A stretch of DNA of 64,000 nt from Hyphomicrobiales bacterium (GTDB lineage Bacteria > Pseudomonadota > Alphaproteobacteria > Rhizobiales > Beijerinckiaceae), in assembly GCA_027487245.1 (NCBI GenBank), contig JAIYDY010000123.1:1-64000 (forward strand), given 5' to 3'. Positions 1-9,009 of the stretch are shown here, in pieces. The position numbers and the translations under genes are program-made. The stretch's first letter is position 1. Every line of letters begins with the position of its first letter. The notes beneath the pieces are model-generated. The model ran no database searches, was not told where the DNA came from, and was given only the letters and a program-made list of their open reading frames with translations.

Positions 1-342
1 CACCTGTTCCCATTCCGGGATCTTGGCATGCGCCCGCGCCCGCGACACCACCGCGATCACCAGTGGCGCACGCGCCAGCCGGTTGCGCTCGAAGGCCAGT
101 GTGTCGGCATCCGCTGCGGGATGATCGGCCTTGTAGGCTTCCGCGATCACCTCCCCGGCCCGCTCGCGCGCCGCGCCGCTGAAGACGATGAACCGCCAGG
201 GCACCAGCTTGCCATGATCGGGCGTGCGGCAGGCCACGGTGAGGATCGTCTCGATCTCCTCCTGACTCGGCCCGCCCGCCGTCATCAGCAGCGGCTTCAC
301 AGAACGCCGCATGGTCAGAAGGTCAACGAGCGGATGGGTCAT
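1..342 (-). CDS. nitroreductase family protein (3' part missing)
   Basis: The N-terminal 114 codons are present and the gene runs off the left end of the window. The protein opens with MTHPLVDLLTMRRSVKP, and the RRSVKP motif marks the FMN-phosphate-binding start of the nitroreductase fold. It continues with RTPDHGKLVPWRFIVF, where the PW..IVF segment is typical of small YdjA-type nitroreductases. Family members are FMN-dependent NAD(P)H oxidoreductases of about 190 residues acting on nitro or quinone compounds; the physiological substrate is usually unknown. The start is the ATG behind a GAGGAG-like ribosome binding site. It is divergent from the exported protein gene that follows. Confidence 0.75.
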   Translation of the reverse strand, partial: MTHPLVDLLTMRRSVKPLLMTAGGPSQEEIETILTVACRTPDHGKLVPWRFIVFSGAARERAGEVIAEAYKADHPAADADTLAFERNRLARAPLVIAVVSRARAHAKIPEWEQV

Positions 343-540
343 CGGGCAATCTCCTCGGCACCGCTCGTGGGTAGCTGATGGTTGCAGACCGGGCAAGACA
401 AGGCCTGCGACGCCCGACACAACAGCCACACCCTGAGGTCACAGTTTCGCGCGCATTTGGCCTATGCTCCCGCTGTGGTCGACGCTGCCAGCCGGACGCA
501 AGGCTGGCATCTCCTGCCCGGCAACGGTATGAGGAGGGCC

Positions 541-1410
541 ATGATGGTCCGTTTCGCAAAAAGGCTGGTCAGGCTCGCGGCTGCGCTCGGCGTGGTCGCG
601 CTGGCGCTGATCGGGGCGCTCCCCGCTCCGTCGCTGGCCCAGACTCCCGCACCGTCGCAGGGCGTCAGGCTCGGCGCCATCTATGCCACCGAGAACAAGC
701 CGATCACCTCGGGACTGATCTGGCGCATCCTGAAGGATGACGCCAATGGCGGCACTCCCCAGATCGTCGCGCGGTCGACGCTTGCTGCGCCGCAATTGAC
801 GCTCGATCCCGGCAGCTATGTGGTGCACGCCACGTACGGGTTCGCCAGCGGCTGGAAGCGCGTCACCGTGCCGGCCAGCGGCGCTCTCAACGAGCGGGTC
901 ACGCTCAGCGCTGGCGGCCTGAAGCTGGGCGGCGTGATTCTCGACCGTCCGATCCCGGCATCCAGCATCAGCTTTTCGGTGTTCGTGCCGCTGGCCGGCA
1001 ACTCCGAAGGCCGGCTCGTGGCCGAGAATGTGAGGTCCGGCGACATCCTTCGCCTGCCCGAGGGCACATATCACGTCGTCTCCACACACGGTGACGCCAA
1101 TGCCATCCGCCGTGTCGATGTCAAGGTCGAGAGCGGCAAGCTGATCGAGGCCACGTTGTTCCACCGCGCCGCCAAGGCCACGCTCAAGCTGGTGACCGCG
1201 CCGGGCGGCGAGGCCTTTGCCGGCACCGCCTTTTCCGTGCTGACGCCGGGCGGCGATGTGATCCGCGAAGCGATCGGAGCTTTCCCGCAGGTCATTCTCG
1301 CCGAGGGTGAATACGTGCTGATTGCCCGCCAGGGCGGGCAGGTCCATACCCACGAATTCAAGATCGAGGCTGGCCTCGACCGCGACATCGAGGTCGTGGT
1401 CGGGCGCTGA
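541..1410 (+). CDS. exported protein with three internal Ig-like repeats
   Basis: The protein has 289 residues and an unknown function. A signal peptide (basic MMVRFAKRLVR, then a hydrophobic stretch ending near SLAQ) covers about residues 1-33. The mature part holds three similar beta-rich units at about residues 84-125, 168-209 and 249-289. Each contains an L-(D/P/A)-x-G-x-Y-x-V turn (LDPGSYVV, LPEGTYHV, LAEGEYVL) followed by a strand-rich tail, like carboxypeptidase-regulatory or PEGA modules. This suggests a periplasmic or surface scaffold rather than an enzyme. I chose the ATG at 541 because GAGGAGG lies just upstream; an in-frame extension back to 382 has no signal peptide logic. It is convergent with the GDYXXLXY gene, 3 bp away. 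Confidence 0.7.
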   Translation: MMVRFAKRLVRLAAALGVVALALIGALPAPSLAQTPAPSQGVRLGAIYATENKPITSGLIWRILKDDANGGTPQIVARSTLAAPQLTLDPGSYVVHATYGFASGWKRVTVPASGALNERVTLSAGGLKLGGVILDRPIPASSISFSVFVPLAGNSEGRLVAENVRSGDILRLPEGTYHVVSTHGDANAIRRVDVKVESGKLIEATLFHRAAKATLKLVTAPGGEAFAGTAFSVLTPGGDVIREAIGAFPQVILAEGEYVLIARQGGQVHTHEFKIEAGLDRDIEVVVGR

Positions 1411-1413
1411 TGG

Positions 1414-2043
1414 TCAGTAGGGCGGCTCGTTGTAGACAGGCTTTCCGTCGATCAGCAGCGCCTTGATCGCCGAAGCTCCGGCAGCATTAACGGCAGCCAG
1501 GATCTCGACGCGCGACGCCTGGGTGGTCTCGATCGCGCGCCCCTCGCCTTGCGGCACGAAGTAGCTCTCAAGGCCGTAGCGCACACGCATGACCCTGTCG
1601 CCCTCGGAACATGAGGCCCCGACGAAGCCCCTGAAGCAGTTCATCACCGAGCCGGCCTTGCTGCCAAGCCAGATCAGGCCCGTCTCGCGCGGCTGCCCGG
1701 CCCGCACCACCCGCACGACCTCCGCCTGACCATTGACCCCGGCGCGGACACCGACATGGATCGGCTCGTCGCGCCTGAGATCGGCGGCAGCCGCGATGCG
1801 TGTGAGGTTGATGGTGCTGATCTCGTAGTTCAGCACCACATAGTCGCCGCGGAACAGGTCGCGTGGATCCACCGGCACTGTCGCAAGCCGGATCGTGGCA
1901 CCATGGCGCAGGATCGCGGCGCGCTCGACCACCATGGCGAGCACGAGCCCGCACAGCAACAGCGCCGCAAGGCCCGCCCGTGCCAGCGCAGGAATACGCC
2001 CCACAAGACGGTCTACAGCGCCCATCGCGTCCTGTCCCGTCAT
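1414..2043 (-). CDS. GDYXXLXY domain protein
   Basis: The protein has 209 residues. One N-terminal membrane segment (about 18-38, ALARAGLAALLLCGLVLAMVV) is followed by the family signature GDYVVLNYEI after a conserved RDLFR segment. The family (PF14345) is membrane anchored and of unknown biochemical function. Its members are usually encoded beside DUF2157 proteins, as here. The start ATG overlaps the stop of the upstream DUF2157 gene (ATGA), so the two are translationally coupled and probably act together in the envelope. Confidence 0.8.
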   Translation of the reverse strand: MTGQDAMGAVDRLVGRIPALARAGLAALLLCGLVLAMVVERAAILRHGATIRLATVPVDPRDLFRGDYVVLNYEISTINLTRIAAAADLRRDEPIHVGVRAGVNGQAEVVRVVRAGQPRETGLIWLGSKAGSVMNCFRGFVGASCSEGDRVMRVRYGLESYFVPQGEGRAIETTQASRVEILAAVNAAGASAIKALLIDGKPVYNEPPY

Positions 2044-3335
2044 GCCACACCGCCAGGCTGAGGCGACGCGAAGCGCTGCAACAGCTTGCGCATGCCTGCT
2101 GCAATCGCGATCAGCAAAACACCGCCAACGAGGAAGAACAGCGACTGGTCGAGCAGCGTGCCGACCGTGCGATACAGCAGCACGATCACGGCAAGGCCGA
2201 ATGCGCCAGCACCGGCGAGCGAGACGCGGCGCTGGCCCATCACCGCTCCTGCGATGATCATCGCCGATGACGACAGCAGCACGAGTGCCGACACCACCAC
2301 CCGGCCCCCGAAGCTCTGCCCGGCACCGCTCCAGAACACCAGCGAGGTCGCCATGGCCAGGACCAGCGCTGCCGCCATCGCGACAGCCGACCTGCGATCC
2401 GGCGAAAAGGCCAGCAGGGCTCCGACAGCCCCGACAGCCAGCAGGCCCGAGACGATGACGCGGGTGGCGGCAAGGCCGGCAACCGCCCCGGCCGGTTCGA
2501 GCACGCGCGCCAGTTGCAGGCCGATCACGGCGACATAGCCCAGCAATCCCCAGGCGGTGCAGGCACTCAGCAAGGCAGGCAGACGGCCATCCACCGCCAG
2601 CAGCCCGAGCCCGATGAAGCACACCGCCACGAACAGAAGATAGGCGATGTGTGTGCCCATTTCGGCATTGCGGAAGGTGCTGTCCCCCACGATCAGCACG
2701 AGCCAGGCCAGCGCGGCCAGAACGGCCAAGTGATGCACCGCGCGGTTGCCGCGTCCGAGGGCCAGCGCCAGCGCGGGCAGGAAAAAGGCGAGATACCAGA
2801 GATTGGCGCCCGGAGCCCTCTCGTCATGCACGCCGAACAGCCAGGCGATCATGCACGCAAAGGCGATGATCAGCGCCCCGTCAGAGCGCATCAGGGCCGC
2901 CACGGCCAGTGCGCCGATGCCGACCAGTGCGGTGCCGGCAGGCCAGTCGGCCGGCAGGTGATACATCTGCCCGACCAGCGCGACCCCTGCGCCGAAAATC
3001 AGCGTGGCGGTGGTCGCGGCGGCATCACCGGCGAGGCGGGCCCCTGCCCGGTCAAAGCGGTGCGCTGTCGCCAAGGCCGCAACAATCAGGATCAGGATGC
3101 CCGACAGCTTGCCGAGCCGGGGCACCAGGTCCCAGTTGGCGGCGACGAAGGCGAGAACGCTCGACGCCAGCAGCAGGCCGCCCAGCAGGCCGAGCAGAGC
3201 CGGAAGCCGGCTGCCGCCCGCACTGGCCTGTACGGCTCTGCGGATGCCGAGCGCCTGCTCGGGCTGGATCAGCCCGGCCGCCGTCCACGTCGTCAGGTCG
3301 GCTTCAAGCCGCTTGCGGTAGCTATGGAGCATCAT
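2040..3335 (-). CDS. DUF2157 integral membrane protein
   Basis: The protein has 431 residues. The first 40 residues are soluble and carry the DUF2157 signature (a short helical hairpin with RRAVQASAGG). About twelve hydrophobic segments rich in Ala, Leu and Val follow to near the C terminus. The family is a polytopic inner-membrane protein without a known activity. It forms a two-gene unit with the GDYXXLXY gene, overlapping it by 4 bp. The start is one of two adjacent ATGs (3335 or 3332). Confidence 0.8.
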   Translation of the reverse strand: MMLHSYRKRLEADLTTWTAAGLIQPEQALGIRRAVQASAGGSRLPALLGLLGGLLLASSVLAFVAANWDLVPRLGKLSGILILIVAALATAHRFDRAGARLAGDAAATTATLIFGAGVALVGQMYHLPADWPAGTALVGIGALAVAALMRSDGALIIAFACMIAWLFGVHDERAPGANLWYLAFFLPALALALGRGNRAVHHLAVLAALAWLVLIVGDSTFRNAEMGTHIAYLLFVAVCFIGLGLLAVDGRLPALLSACTAWGLLGYVAVIGLQLARVLEPAGAVAGLAATRVIVSGLLAVGAVGALLAFSPDRRSAVAMAAALVLAMATSLVFWSGAGQSFGGRVVVSALVLLSSSAMIIAGAVMGQRRVSLAGAGAFGLAVIVLLYRTVGTLLDQSLFFLVGGVLLIAIAAGMRKLLQRFASPQPGGVA

Positions 3336-3398
3336 CGCCGCAATCTGCCGACAAACACAGCGCTTGTCGATCTGGCAACGGCAAGATGCCCTGTCCTG

Positions 3399-5405
3399 TC
3401 ACTCCGCAGCCAGAGCCGCCCGCGCACGCCGCTCGTCGGGGGCGAGCGCCTCCTCGGTGAAGGCGTCGATCGCTTCCTTCAGGCCCATCACGGTCTGTGC
3501 CTGCGAGCCAAGCCTGCGCACGGAAACAGTGTTGTCCTCGGCCTCGCGCTTGCCCACCGCGATGATCAGCGGCACCTTGGCCAGAGAGTACTCACGCACC
3601 TTGTAGTTGATCTTCTCGTTGCGCAGGTCCGCGCGGGCCCGCAGGCCGTGCGCCAGCATGCGCTGCGCCACCTTTTCGGCATAAGCGTCCGCTTCGGAGG
3701 TGATCGGGCAGACCACGATCTGCTCGGGGGCCAGCCAGAGCGGGAAATGCCCGGCATGGCTCTCGATCAGGATGCCGAGAAACCGCTCCAGCGAGCCGCA
3801 GATGGCGCGGTGCACCATCACGGGCTGGGTCTTCTCGCCGTTGGGCCCGATGTAGAACGCGCCGAAGCGCTCGGGCAGGTTGAAGTCGACCTGCGTCGTG
3901 CCGCATTGCCAGTCCCGGCCGATGGCGTCCTTGAGCGTGTACTCGAATTTCGGCCCGTAGAACGTGCCTTCGCCCTCGTTGATGCCCGTCTTGATGCGAC
4001 CACCGGATTCAGCCTCCATCCGGACAAGGACCTTGCGGAGGATGTTCTCGGCGTGGTCCCACATCGCATCGGTGCCGACGCGCTTTTCCGGGCGTGTGGC
4101 CAGCTTGACCACCACGTCGGTAAAACCGAAATCGGCATAGACCGACATCATCAGGTCGTTGATCTTCAGGCACTCGGCTTCGAGTTGGTCCTCGGTGCAG
4201 AAGATGTGGGCGTCATCCTGCGTGAAGGCCCTGACGCGCATCAGGCCATGCAGCGCGCCGGAGGCCTCATAGCGGTGCACCATGCCAAATTCGGCAAGCC
4301 TTATCGGCAGATCGCGGTAGCTCTTCAGTCCGTGCTTGAAGAGCTGGACATGACCGGGGCAGTTCATCGGCTTGAGCGCGAACACCCGCTGATCGCGGGT
4401 CGCGTCCGTGGGGTTGAGGAAGCCCGACGCCGACTTCGACGCAAACATGTTCTCCGCATACCAGCCCCAGTGGCCGGAGGTTTCCCACAGCGACTTGTCG
4501 AGCAGTTGCGGCGCGTTGACCTCCTCATAGTCACCGCGCAGGCGGCGGCGCATGTAGGCGGTCAGTTGCTGGAACATGGTCCAGCCCTTGGAGTGCCAGA
4601 ACACCGTGCCCGGACCCTCGTCCTGGAAGTGGAACAGGTCCATCTCCCGGCCCAGCTTGCGGTGGTCGCGCTTCTCGGCTTCCTCGATCTGGTGCAGGTG
4701 GGCGTCGAGGTCTTCCTGCTTGGCGAAAGCTGTGCCGTAGATGCGGGTGAGCATCGGGTTGTTGCTGTCGCCGCGCCAGTAGGCGCCGGCCACCTTCATC
4801 AGCTTGAAAGCGTTGCCGACCTTGCCGACCGAGGTCATGTGCGGACCGCGGCAAAGGTCGATCCAATCGCCCTGCGCATACATCTTCAGGGTCTGGTCTT
4901 CCGGGATGGCATCGACCAGTTCGACCTTGAAGGCCTCGCCCTTGGTCTCGAAGAAGCTGCGCGCCTTGTCGCGGCTCCACTCTTCCTTGGTGAAGGGTTT
5001 GTCGGCGGCGATGATCTGCCGCATCTTCTGTTCGATCGAGGCGAAGTCGTCCGGCGAGAACGGCTGCTCGCGGTAGAAATCGTAGAAGAACCCGTTGTCG
5101 ATCACAGGTCCGATCGTCACCTGGGTCCCTGGAAACAGGCTCTGCACGGCTTCGGCCAGCACATGGGCGCAATCGTGCCGGATCAGTTCGAGCGCGCGGG
5201 GATCTTCTCTGGTGACGAACTCGATGCGGACATCGGCCTGGATCGGGTCGGCCAGATCGCAGACCACGCCATCAAGCGCCATGGCAACGGTTCGCTTCAG
5301 CAGCGACGGCGAAATGCCTGCTGCAATCTGCGCACCCGTGGTTCCCGCCACGAAGTCACGTTTGGCACCATCAGGGAATGTAACGGCTATGGAAGGAGCG
5401 CTCAT
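3399..5405 (-). CDS. thrS: threonyl-tRNA synthetase
   Basis: This class II synthetase (668 residues; the E. coli enzyme has 642) charges tRNA-Thr in the cytoplasm. Domains run in the usual order. A TGS domain covers about residues 1-65 ([13 protein letters not shown]). An editing domain follows with the HDCAHVLA metal-type motif. The catalytic core has [17 protein letters not shown] (zinc Cys) and [12 protein letters not shown] (motif 2). A C-terminal anticodon-binding domain contains the [16 protein letters not shown] segment. I chose the second of two in-frame ATGs because it lies 9 nt after AGGAG; the first ATG (5414) directly abuts that Shine-Dalgarno. The gene has its own leader with a tRNA T-arm-like hairpin. 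Confidence 0.97.
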   Translation of the reverse strand: MSAPSIAVTFPDGAKRDFVAGTTGAQIAAGISPSLLKRTVAMALDGVVCDLADPIQADVRIEFVTREDPRALELIRHDCAHVLAEAVQSLFPGTQVTIGPVIDNGFFYDFYREQPFSPDDFASIEQKMRQIIAADKPFTKEEWSRDKARSFFETKGEAFKVELVDAIPEDQTLKMYAQGDWIDLCRGPHMTSVGKVGNAFKLMKVAGAYWRGDSNNPMLTRIYGTAFAKQEDLDAHLHQIEEAEKRDHRKLGREMDLFHFQDEGPGTVFWHSKGWTMFQQLTAYMRRRLRGDYEEVNAPQLLDKSLWETSGHWGWYAENMFASKSASGFLNPTDATRDQRVFALKPMNCPGHVQLFKHGLKSYRDLPIRLAEFGMVHRYEASGALHGLMRVRAFTQDDAHIFCTEDQLEAECLKINDLMMSVYADFGFTDVVVKLATRPEKRVGTDAMWDHAENILRKVLVRMEAESGGRIKTGINEGEGTFYGPKFEYTLKDAIGRDWQCGTTQVDFNLPERFGAFYIGPNGEKTQPVMVHRAICGSLERFLGILIESHAGHFPLWLAPEQIVVCPITSEADAYAEKVAQRMLAHGLRARADLRNEKINYKVREYSLAKVPLIIAVGKREAEDNTVSVRRLGSQAQTVMGLKEAIDAFTEEALAPDERRARAALAAE

Positions 5406-5426
5406 GGGGCTCATCTCCTGCTCACT

Positions 5427-5443
5427 CGGGGATACGAACCCCG
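5427..5443 (-). other. T-arm-like hairpin in the thrS leader
   Basis: On the minus strand, just upstream of the thrS Shine-Dalgarno, a 5-bp stem CGGGG/CCCCG encloses the 7-nt loop TTCGTAT. Stem and loop length match a tRNA T-arm, and the loop differs from the TTCRANY consensus only at the A58 position. ThrRS in E. coli represses its own mRNA through tRNA-like leader elements. Whether this small hairpin does so here is only inference. Confidence 0.3.
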
Positions 5444-5600
5444 TAAGACAGTCCAGGCGCGCATGTGATCGCCGACGGCAGACCCGCGCCCGGGATGGTC
5501 TGGCCGTGCTGGCAAGGTGGCAGCGAGGGGCTTGCATTCCTCTGAAACAGCCAACACCTTGCATGGGCCATACAAGACAGCCACAGGCCAAACAAGCGTG

Positions 5601-6839
5601 ATGTTCCCCGCCACTGCCCGATCTCTCGCCATAGCCGGGCTTGTCGCCCTTGTGACGGGCCTTGCGGCAACTTGTGCAGGGCCGGCACTGGCACAGGGCG
5701 CAGCGCCTGCCGCAGCCCCGCCAGCCCAGACCTATTCGCCGTCCGGCGAGCCCATGGCCTTCCGCCTCGCCGAGGGCAACGGCCCGCGCGGCGCGAGCCG
5801 CTGGATCAGTGCAACCGGCCAGATCCAGGCCAACAGTGCCACCCAGTTCGCCGCCTTCCGCAAGGCCAACGATGTGGATGGGCTGACAGTGGTGCTCGAC
5901 TCCACCGGCGGTCGGGTCAATGCCGCCATGGCGCTCGGCCGCGCCATCCGGGCCGCCAAGATGAACACCACCGTCGGGCGCACGATCACAGTCGGCGACA
6001 AGGATGCGGTGCTGACCCGCGATGTCGGCTGCTCATCGGCCTGCGTGCTGCTGCTGATGGCCGGTGTCGAGCGCTTCGTTTCGGAAGATGCCAGCGTCAA
6101 TGTCCACATGTTCAGTGTCGAACTGGATGCGGAAGGCAACAAGGCGCGCGCTGATCTCGGCCTCAGGGACATCGAGCAGACCCAGCGCACCATGGCGCGG
6201 CATGCGGTCTATGTCGCCGAGATGGGCATCGCGGCCCGCTTCCTCGAGATCATGACTGAAGCCAGCTTCAAGGGCGCGATGCGGCGCGTCACCGGCGCGG
6301 AAATGCGCGACATCAAGCTGGCCAGCGTCACCCCTCGCGAGATCACCGGGCCGATCGCGGCGATCTGGTCGATCAGCGCGCCCTCCTCCCGCCCGCAACT
6401 CATCCGCAGCGGCCGCCTCCTGGAAGACGAGCGCATGGCGGTCGATCACGAACTGCTGCTCGAATGCGATGTGGTGCGCAATTTCTATGTCGTCACCTAT
6501 CGCCAGGTGATGACGCGCCAGTCCGGCCAGACCGGTGTCGGTCTCGACCATGTGCGGTTCGAGTCCGGCGGCTGGGACTACATTCTGCGCGCGCCGGGCC
6601 GCACCTTGCGGATCACGGCACAGGGCAACGACCTCTGGATCAGGCGCAGCATCCCGCGCAAGGTTTTCGAAGATGCCGCCCAGAACCGGAAGCTTGACCT
6701 CATCCCGGTCGCGGCAGGCCAGCCGGCACGCTCGGGCAGCCTCTATGACACGTCGCTCATCCGTTTCCTGCCGGAACTGGCGCGGCGCTGCGATTCCCGT
6801 CCGGGTCTGGTGAGCGTCGGTCCGAATCCGCGGCGCTGA
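5601..6839 (+). CDS. periplasmic ClpP-fold (COG3904-like) protein
   Basis: The protein has 412 residues. A signal peptide (about 1-32, ending PALAQG) directs export. The segment from about residue 75 to 240 has the ClpP/crotonase layout of COG3904 proteins. It contains a strand followed by [16 protein letters not shown], then [13 protein letters not shown] with the presumed nucleophile Ser146, then VNVHMF with candidate His169. The remaining ~170 residues form a second, unrecognised domain. These proteins are usually annotated as predicted periplasmic proteins; substrate and proteolytic activity are unproven. The ATG at 5601 immediately precedes the signal peptide. Its 3' end overlaps the convergent yidD gene by 83 bp. 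Confidence 0.7.
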   Translation: MFPATARSLAIAGLVALVTGLAATCAGPALAQGAAPAAAPPAQTYSPSGEPMAFRLAEGNGPRGASRWISATGQIQANSATQFAAFRKANDVDGLTVVLDSTGGRVNAAMALGRAIRAAKMNTTVGRTITVGDKDAVLTRDVGCSSACVLLLMAGVERFVSEDASVNVHMFSVELDAEGNKARADLGLRDIEQTQRTMARHAVYVAEMGIAARFLEIMTEASFKGAMRRVTGAEMRDIKLASVTPREITGPIAAIWSISAPSSRPQLIRSGRLLEDERMAVDHELLLECDVVRNFYVVTYRQVMTRQSGQTGVGLDHVRFESGGWDYILRAPGRTLRITAQGNDLWIRRSIPRKVFEDAAQNRKLDLIPVAAGQPARSGSLYDTSLIRFLPELARRCDSRPGLVSVGPNPRR

Positions 6840-7155
6840 CAGCCGGTGCGGACACTGCCATCTCAGGCGGCGCCTTGACGCCGCGCCAGCGCCCATAACG
6901 CCAGGGCGTCAGCGCCGTCGCGTTTTCGGGCAATTCCTCACAGACCAGATCGATGCCGTCGGTGCCCCAGGGGTTGCACCGGCAGATGCGCGCCAGCCCG
7001 ATCCATGAGCCGGCCCAGACACCGTGCTTCTGGATGGCCTCATCGGTGTATTCCGAGCAGGAGGGCCAATGCCGGCACTGGCGGCCAACGAACGCCGAGA
7101 ACGAGAGCTGATAGCCCCGGATCGCATAATGGGCGGCGCGCCTTGCCGGGCTCAT
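6757..7155 (-). CDS. yidD: membrane protein insertion efficiency factor YidD
   Basis: The protein has 132 residues. The YidD core is clear: an amphipathic N-terminal helix, CRHWPSCSEYTDEAIQKHG, then RICRCNPWGTDGIDLV. The family helps YidC/Sec insert membrane proteins at the inner membrane. After the core, about 45 residues are a Pro/Ala/Ser-rich tail not typical of the family. That tail is encoded in the stretch that overlaps, antisense, the end of the neighbouring periplasmic protein gene. It heads the minus-strand end of a yidD, MAPEG and IscU-like group near folE. Confidence 0.9.
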   Translation of the reverse strand: MSPARRAAHYAIRGYQLSFSAFVGRQCRHWPSCSEYTDEAIQKHGVWAGSWIGLARICRCNPWGTDGIDLVCEELPENATALTPWRYGRWRGVKAPPEMAVSAPAVSAADSDRRSPDPDGNRSAAPVPAGNG

Positions 7156-7173
7156 GCGTCTGGCCTCACATCC

Positions 7174-7581
7174 TCAGCGCCAGAGCGCGATCACGATCAG
7201 CGCCAGCGCCGTCACGATCAGGGCGGTGAAGGTCAGGATCATCCCGCCAACGCGCCCTTTGCTGGATCCGACAGAGCCCGTGAGGCCGATGGCATGCAGC
7301 ACCCGGCCCGCGAGGAGCAGGATGCCGACCCCGTGGATCACGATGGCCTGTGCATCGATCAGCGCCAGCATGATCAGCCCGGCAAGCCCGACCGGCACGT
7401 TCTCGGCAAAGTTGCCGTGCACGCGGATGGCGCGGGCCAGTTCCTTGTCCTGCCCGTCACCGATGCCGATCAGTTTGGAGCGGCGCAGACGGATCACGCG
7501 GATTTGCAGCACGATCCCCATCAGGATCAGGAGGCCGACATAGAGGCCGGCAGCGGCGAGGTGGGCGGAAACGGTTTCCAT
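7174..7581 (-). CDS. MAPEG family membrane protein
   Basis: The protein has 135 residues and four predicted membrane helices. After the first helix comes the charged segment RVIRLRRSKLIGIGDG and then LARAIRVHGNFAENVPVGL, the Arg/Asn-containing motif of MAPEG proteins. These are trimeric glutathione-dependent transferases or peroxidases in eukaryotes; bacterial roles are mostly undefined. It lies between yidD and the IscU-like gene on the same strand with gaps of 18 and 7 bp, so the three may be cotranscribed. Confidence 0.85.
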   Translation of the reverse strand: METVSAHLAAAGLYVGLLILMGIVLQIRVIRLRRSKLIGIGDGQDKELARAIRVHGNFAENVPVGLAGLIMLALIDAQAIVIHGVGILLLAGRVLHAIGLTGSVGSSKGRVGGMILTFTALIVTALALIVIALWR

Positions 7582-7588
7582 GATTTGC

Positions 7589-8047
7589 TCAGGCTGGATT
7601 GTTGGTCGGATTGGCGGCGCGGCGCGCCTCGATCTGGGTTATGGCGTCGACCACCGCATCGAAGGTCAGCAGGGTCGAGGCATGGCGCGCCTTGTAGTCG
7701 CGCACCGGCAAGAGCACCGCAAGGTCGGCCCACTTGCCGTCCGGTGGATCACCACCTTCTTTCAGCATCCGCCGCGCGGTCTCGCGCAGGGCCCTGAGTT
7801 CGGCAGCGCTGGAGCCCACCACATGCTGCGCCATGATCGAGGATGAGGCCTGTCCGAGCGCGCAGGCTTTCACGTCATGGGCAAAATCGCTGACCAGATC
7901 ACCCTGCATCGCCAGATCGACCGTGACCTTCGAGCCGCACAGCCGCGAATGGGCAACAGCCGTGCCATCCGGGTTTCCCAGCCGCCCTATGCGGGGAATT
8001 TGGGCAGCGAGTTCGAGAATGCGCCTGTTGTAGACATCTGACAGCAT
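7589..8047 (-). CDS. IscU/NifU-like Fe-S scaffold protein, divergent
   Basis: The protein has 152 residues with the NifU_N/IscU fold. MLSDVYNRRILELAAQIPR is followed by HSRLCGSKVTVD with Cys37 and KACALGQASSS with Cys62. The third scaffold cysteine expected near residue 122 is replaced by His (KARHASTLLTF). Canonical IscU/SufU assembles 2Fe-2S clusters on three cysteines, so this member may bind metal differently or have another role. The start is the ATG preceding MLSDVYN; the upstream in-frame extension is not family-like. It is divergent from folE. Confidence 0.8.
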   Translation of the reverse strand: MLSDVYNRRILELAAQIPRIGRLGNPDGTAVAHSRLCGSKVTVDLAMQGDLVSDFAHDVKACALGQASSSIMAQHVVGSSAAELRALRETARRMLKEGGDPPDGKWADLAVLLPVRDYKARHASTLLTFDAVVDAITQIEARRAANPTNNPA

Positions 8048-8205
8048 GATGATGCCAATATAGGAGCATGGCCGTCCGATGGCGAGAGGTTTGCCGCGCC
8101 GGCCCTCGCCGCCGGGCTGCTTGCGGCCAAGCGCCGCGCCTTGTGGTCTGGCCCGGTCATGGCCACGTAAACCAAAGTCCAATGTCTCAGAAAGGTAGGC
8201 GCCAC

Positions 8206-8904
8206 ATGAACCCCGTGGTTAAGCCCTCTGCCCTTGTCGTTTCACCAGCGGCGGCCGCTTCGGCGCAGGCCAGCGCATCGGCACACATGGCATCCCAAAA
8301 CGACCAGTTCCTGCTGCGTCAGCCCACGCGCGAGGAGGCCGAGGCCGCCGTGCGCACGCTCATCCTGTGGGCCGGCGACGATCCGTCCCGCGAGGGCCTG
8401 CTCGACACGCCCAAGCGGGTGACCAAGGCCTTCAAGGAATTCTACAAGGGCTACGACGAGGACGCCCATGACATTCTCGACCGCGTGTTCGAGGAGGTCG
8501 ATGGCTATTCGGACATCGTGCTGGTGCGCGACATTCCGTTCTATTCGCACTGCGAGCACCATCTGGTGCCCTTCGTCGGCAAGTCGCACATCGCCTACTA
8601 TCCGTCCAAGGGTGTGGTCGGCCTCTCCAAGCTCGCCCGTGTCGTCGACACCTATGCCCGCCGCATGCAGACGCAGGAAACGATGACGGCACAGATCGCC
8701 AACGTGATCGACGAGGTCCTGCAGCCCCGCGGCGTGGCCGTGCTGATCGAGGCCGAGCACATGTGCATGTCGATGCGCGGCGTGCAGAAGCATGGCTCGT
8801 CGACCATCACCACCCAGTATCGCGGCGTGTTTGAGAAGGAACCCGCCGAGCAGGTCAAGTTCTTCACCATGGTGAAGTCGCCATCCCTGCGCATGGCCCT
8901 GTGA
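8206..8904 (+). CDS. folE: GTP cyclohydrolase I
   Basis: The enzyme converts GTP to 7,8-dihydroneopterin triphosphate, the first step of folate synthesis. The protein has 232 residues. Zinc ligands line up with the E. coli enzyme: Cys116 and His119 in [11 protein letters not shown] and Cys187 in EHMCMSMRG. The substrate loop [13 protein letters not shown] follows. About 35 N-terminal residues are an Ala/Ser-rich extension before the core. I chose the ATG at 8206 behind AAAGGTAGG; an ATG at 8182 is possible. An intrinsic terminator separates it from hisI. Confidence 0.96.
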   Translation: MNPVVKPSALVVSPAAAASAQASASAHMASQNDQFLLRQPTREEAEAAVRTLILWAGDDPSREGLLDTPKRVTKAFKEFYKGYDEDAHDILDRVFEEVDGYSDIVLVRDIPFYSHCEHHLVPFVGKSHIAYYPSKGVVGLSKLARVVDTYARRMQTQETMTAQIANVIDEVLQPRGVAVLIEAEHMCMSMRGVQKHGSSTITTQYRGVFEKEPAEQVKFFTMVKSPSLRMAL

Positions 8905-8964
8905 GCGCGGACTGACGTCCCGTCGCGGCTTTGACGCAACGGGACGGCATCGCTAACGTCCCGA

Positions 8965-8987
8965 CGCGCCGGAAACGGCGCGTTTTT
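8965..8987 (+). terminator. intrinsic terminator between folE and hisI
   Basis: A perfect 7-bp stem CGCGCCG/CGGCGCG with the tetraloop GAAA is followed by five T residues. It ends only about 20 bp before the hisI start, so the folE transcript is expected to stop here or be attenuated into hisI. A second inverted repeat, GTCCCGT/ACGGGAC, lies just upstream at 8917-8945. Confidence 0.85.
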
Positions 8988-9009
8988 GCATGGGACGAGG
9001 GCCGGCCGC

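Noticed and set aside
2514..5468. A 984-codon open frame on the plus strand.
   Set aside because: It lies antisense to thrS and DUF2157, has no recognisable domain or ribosome site, and reflects GC-rich codon bias of the minus-strand genes.
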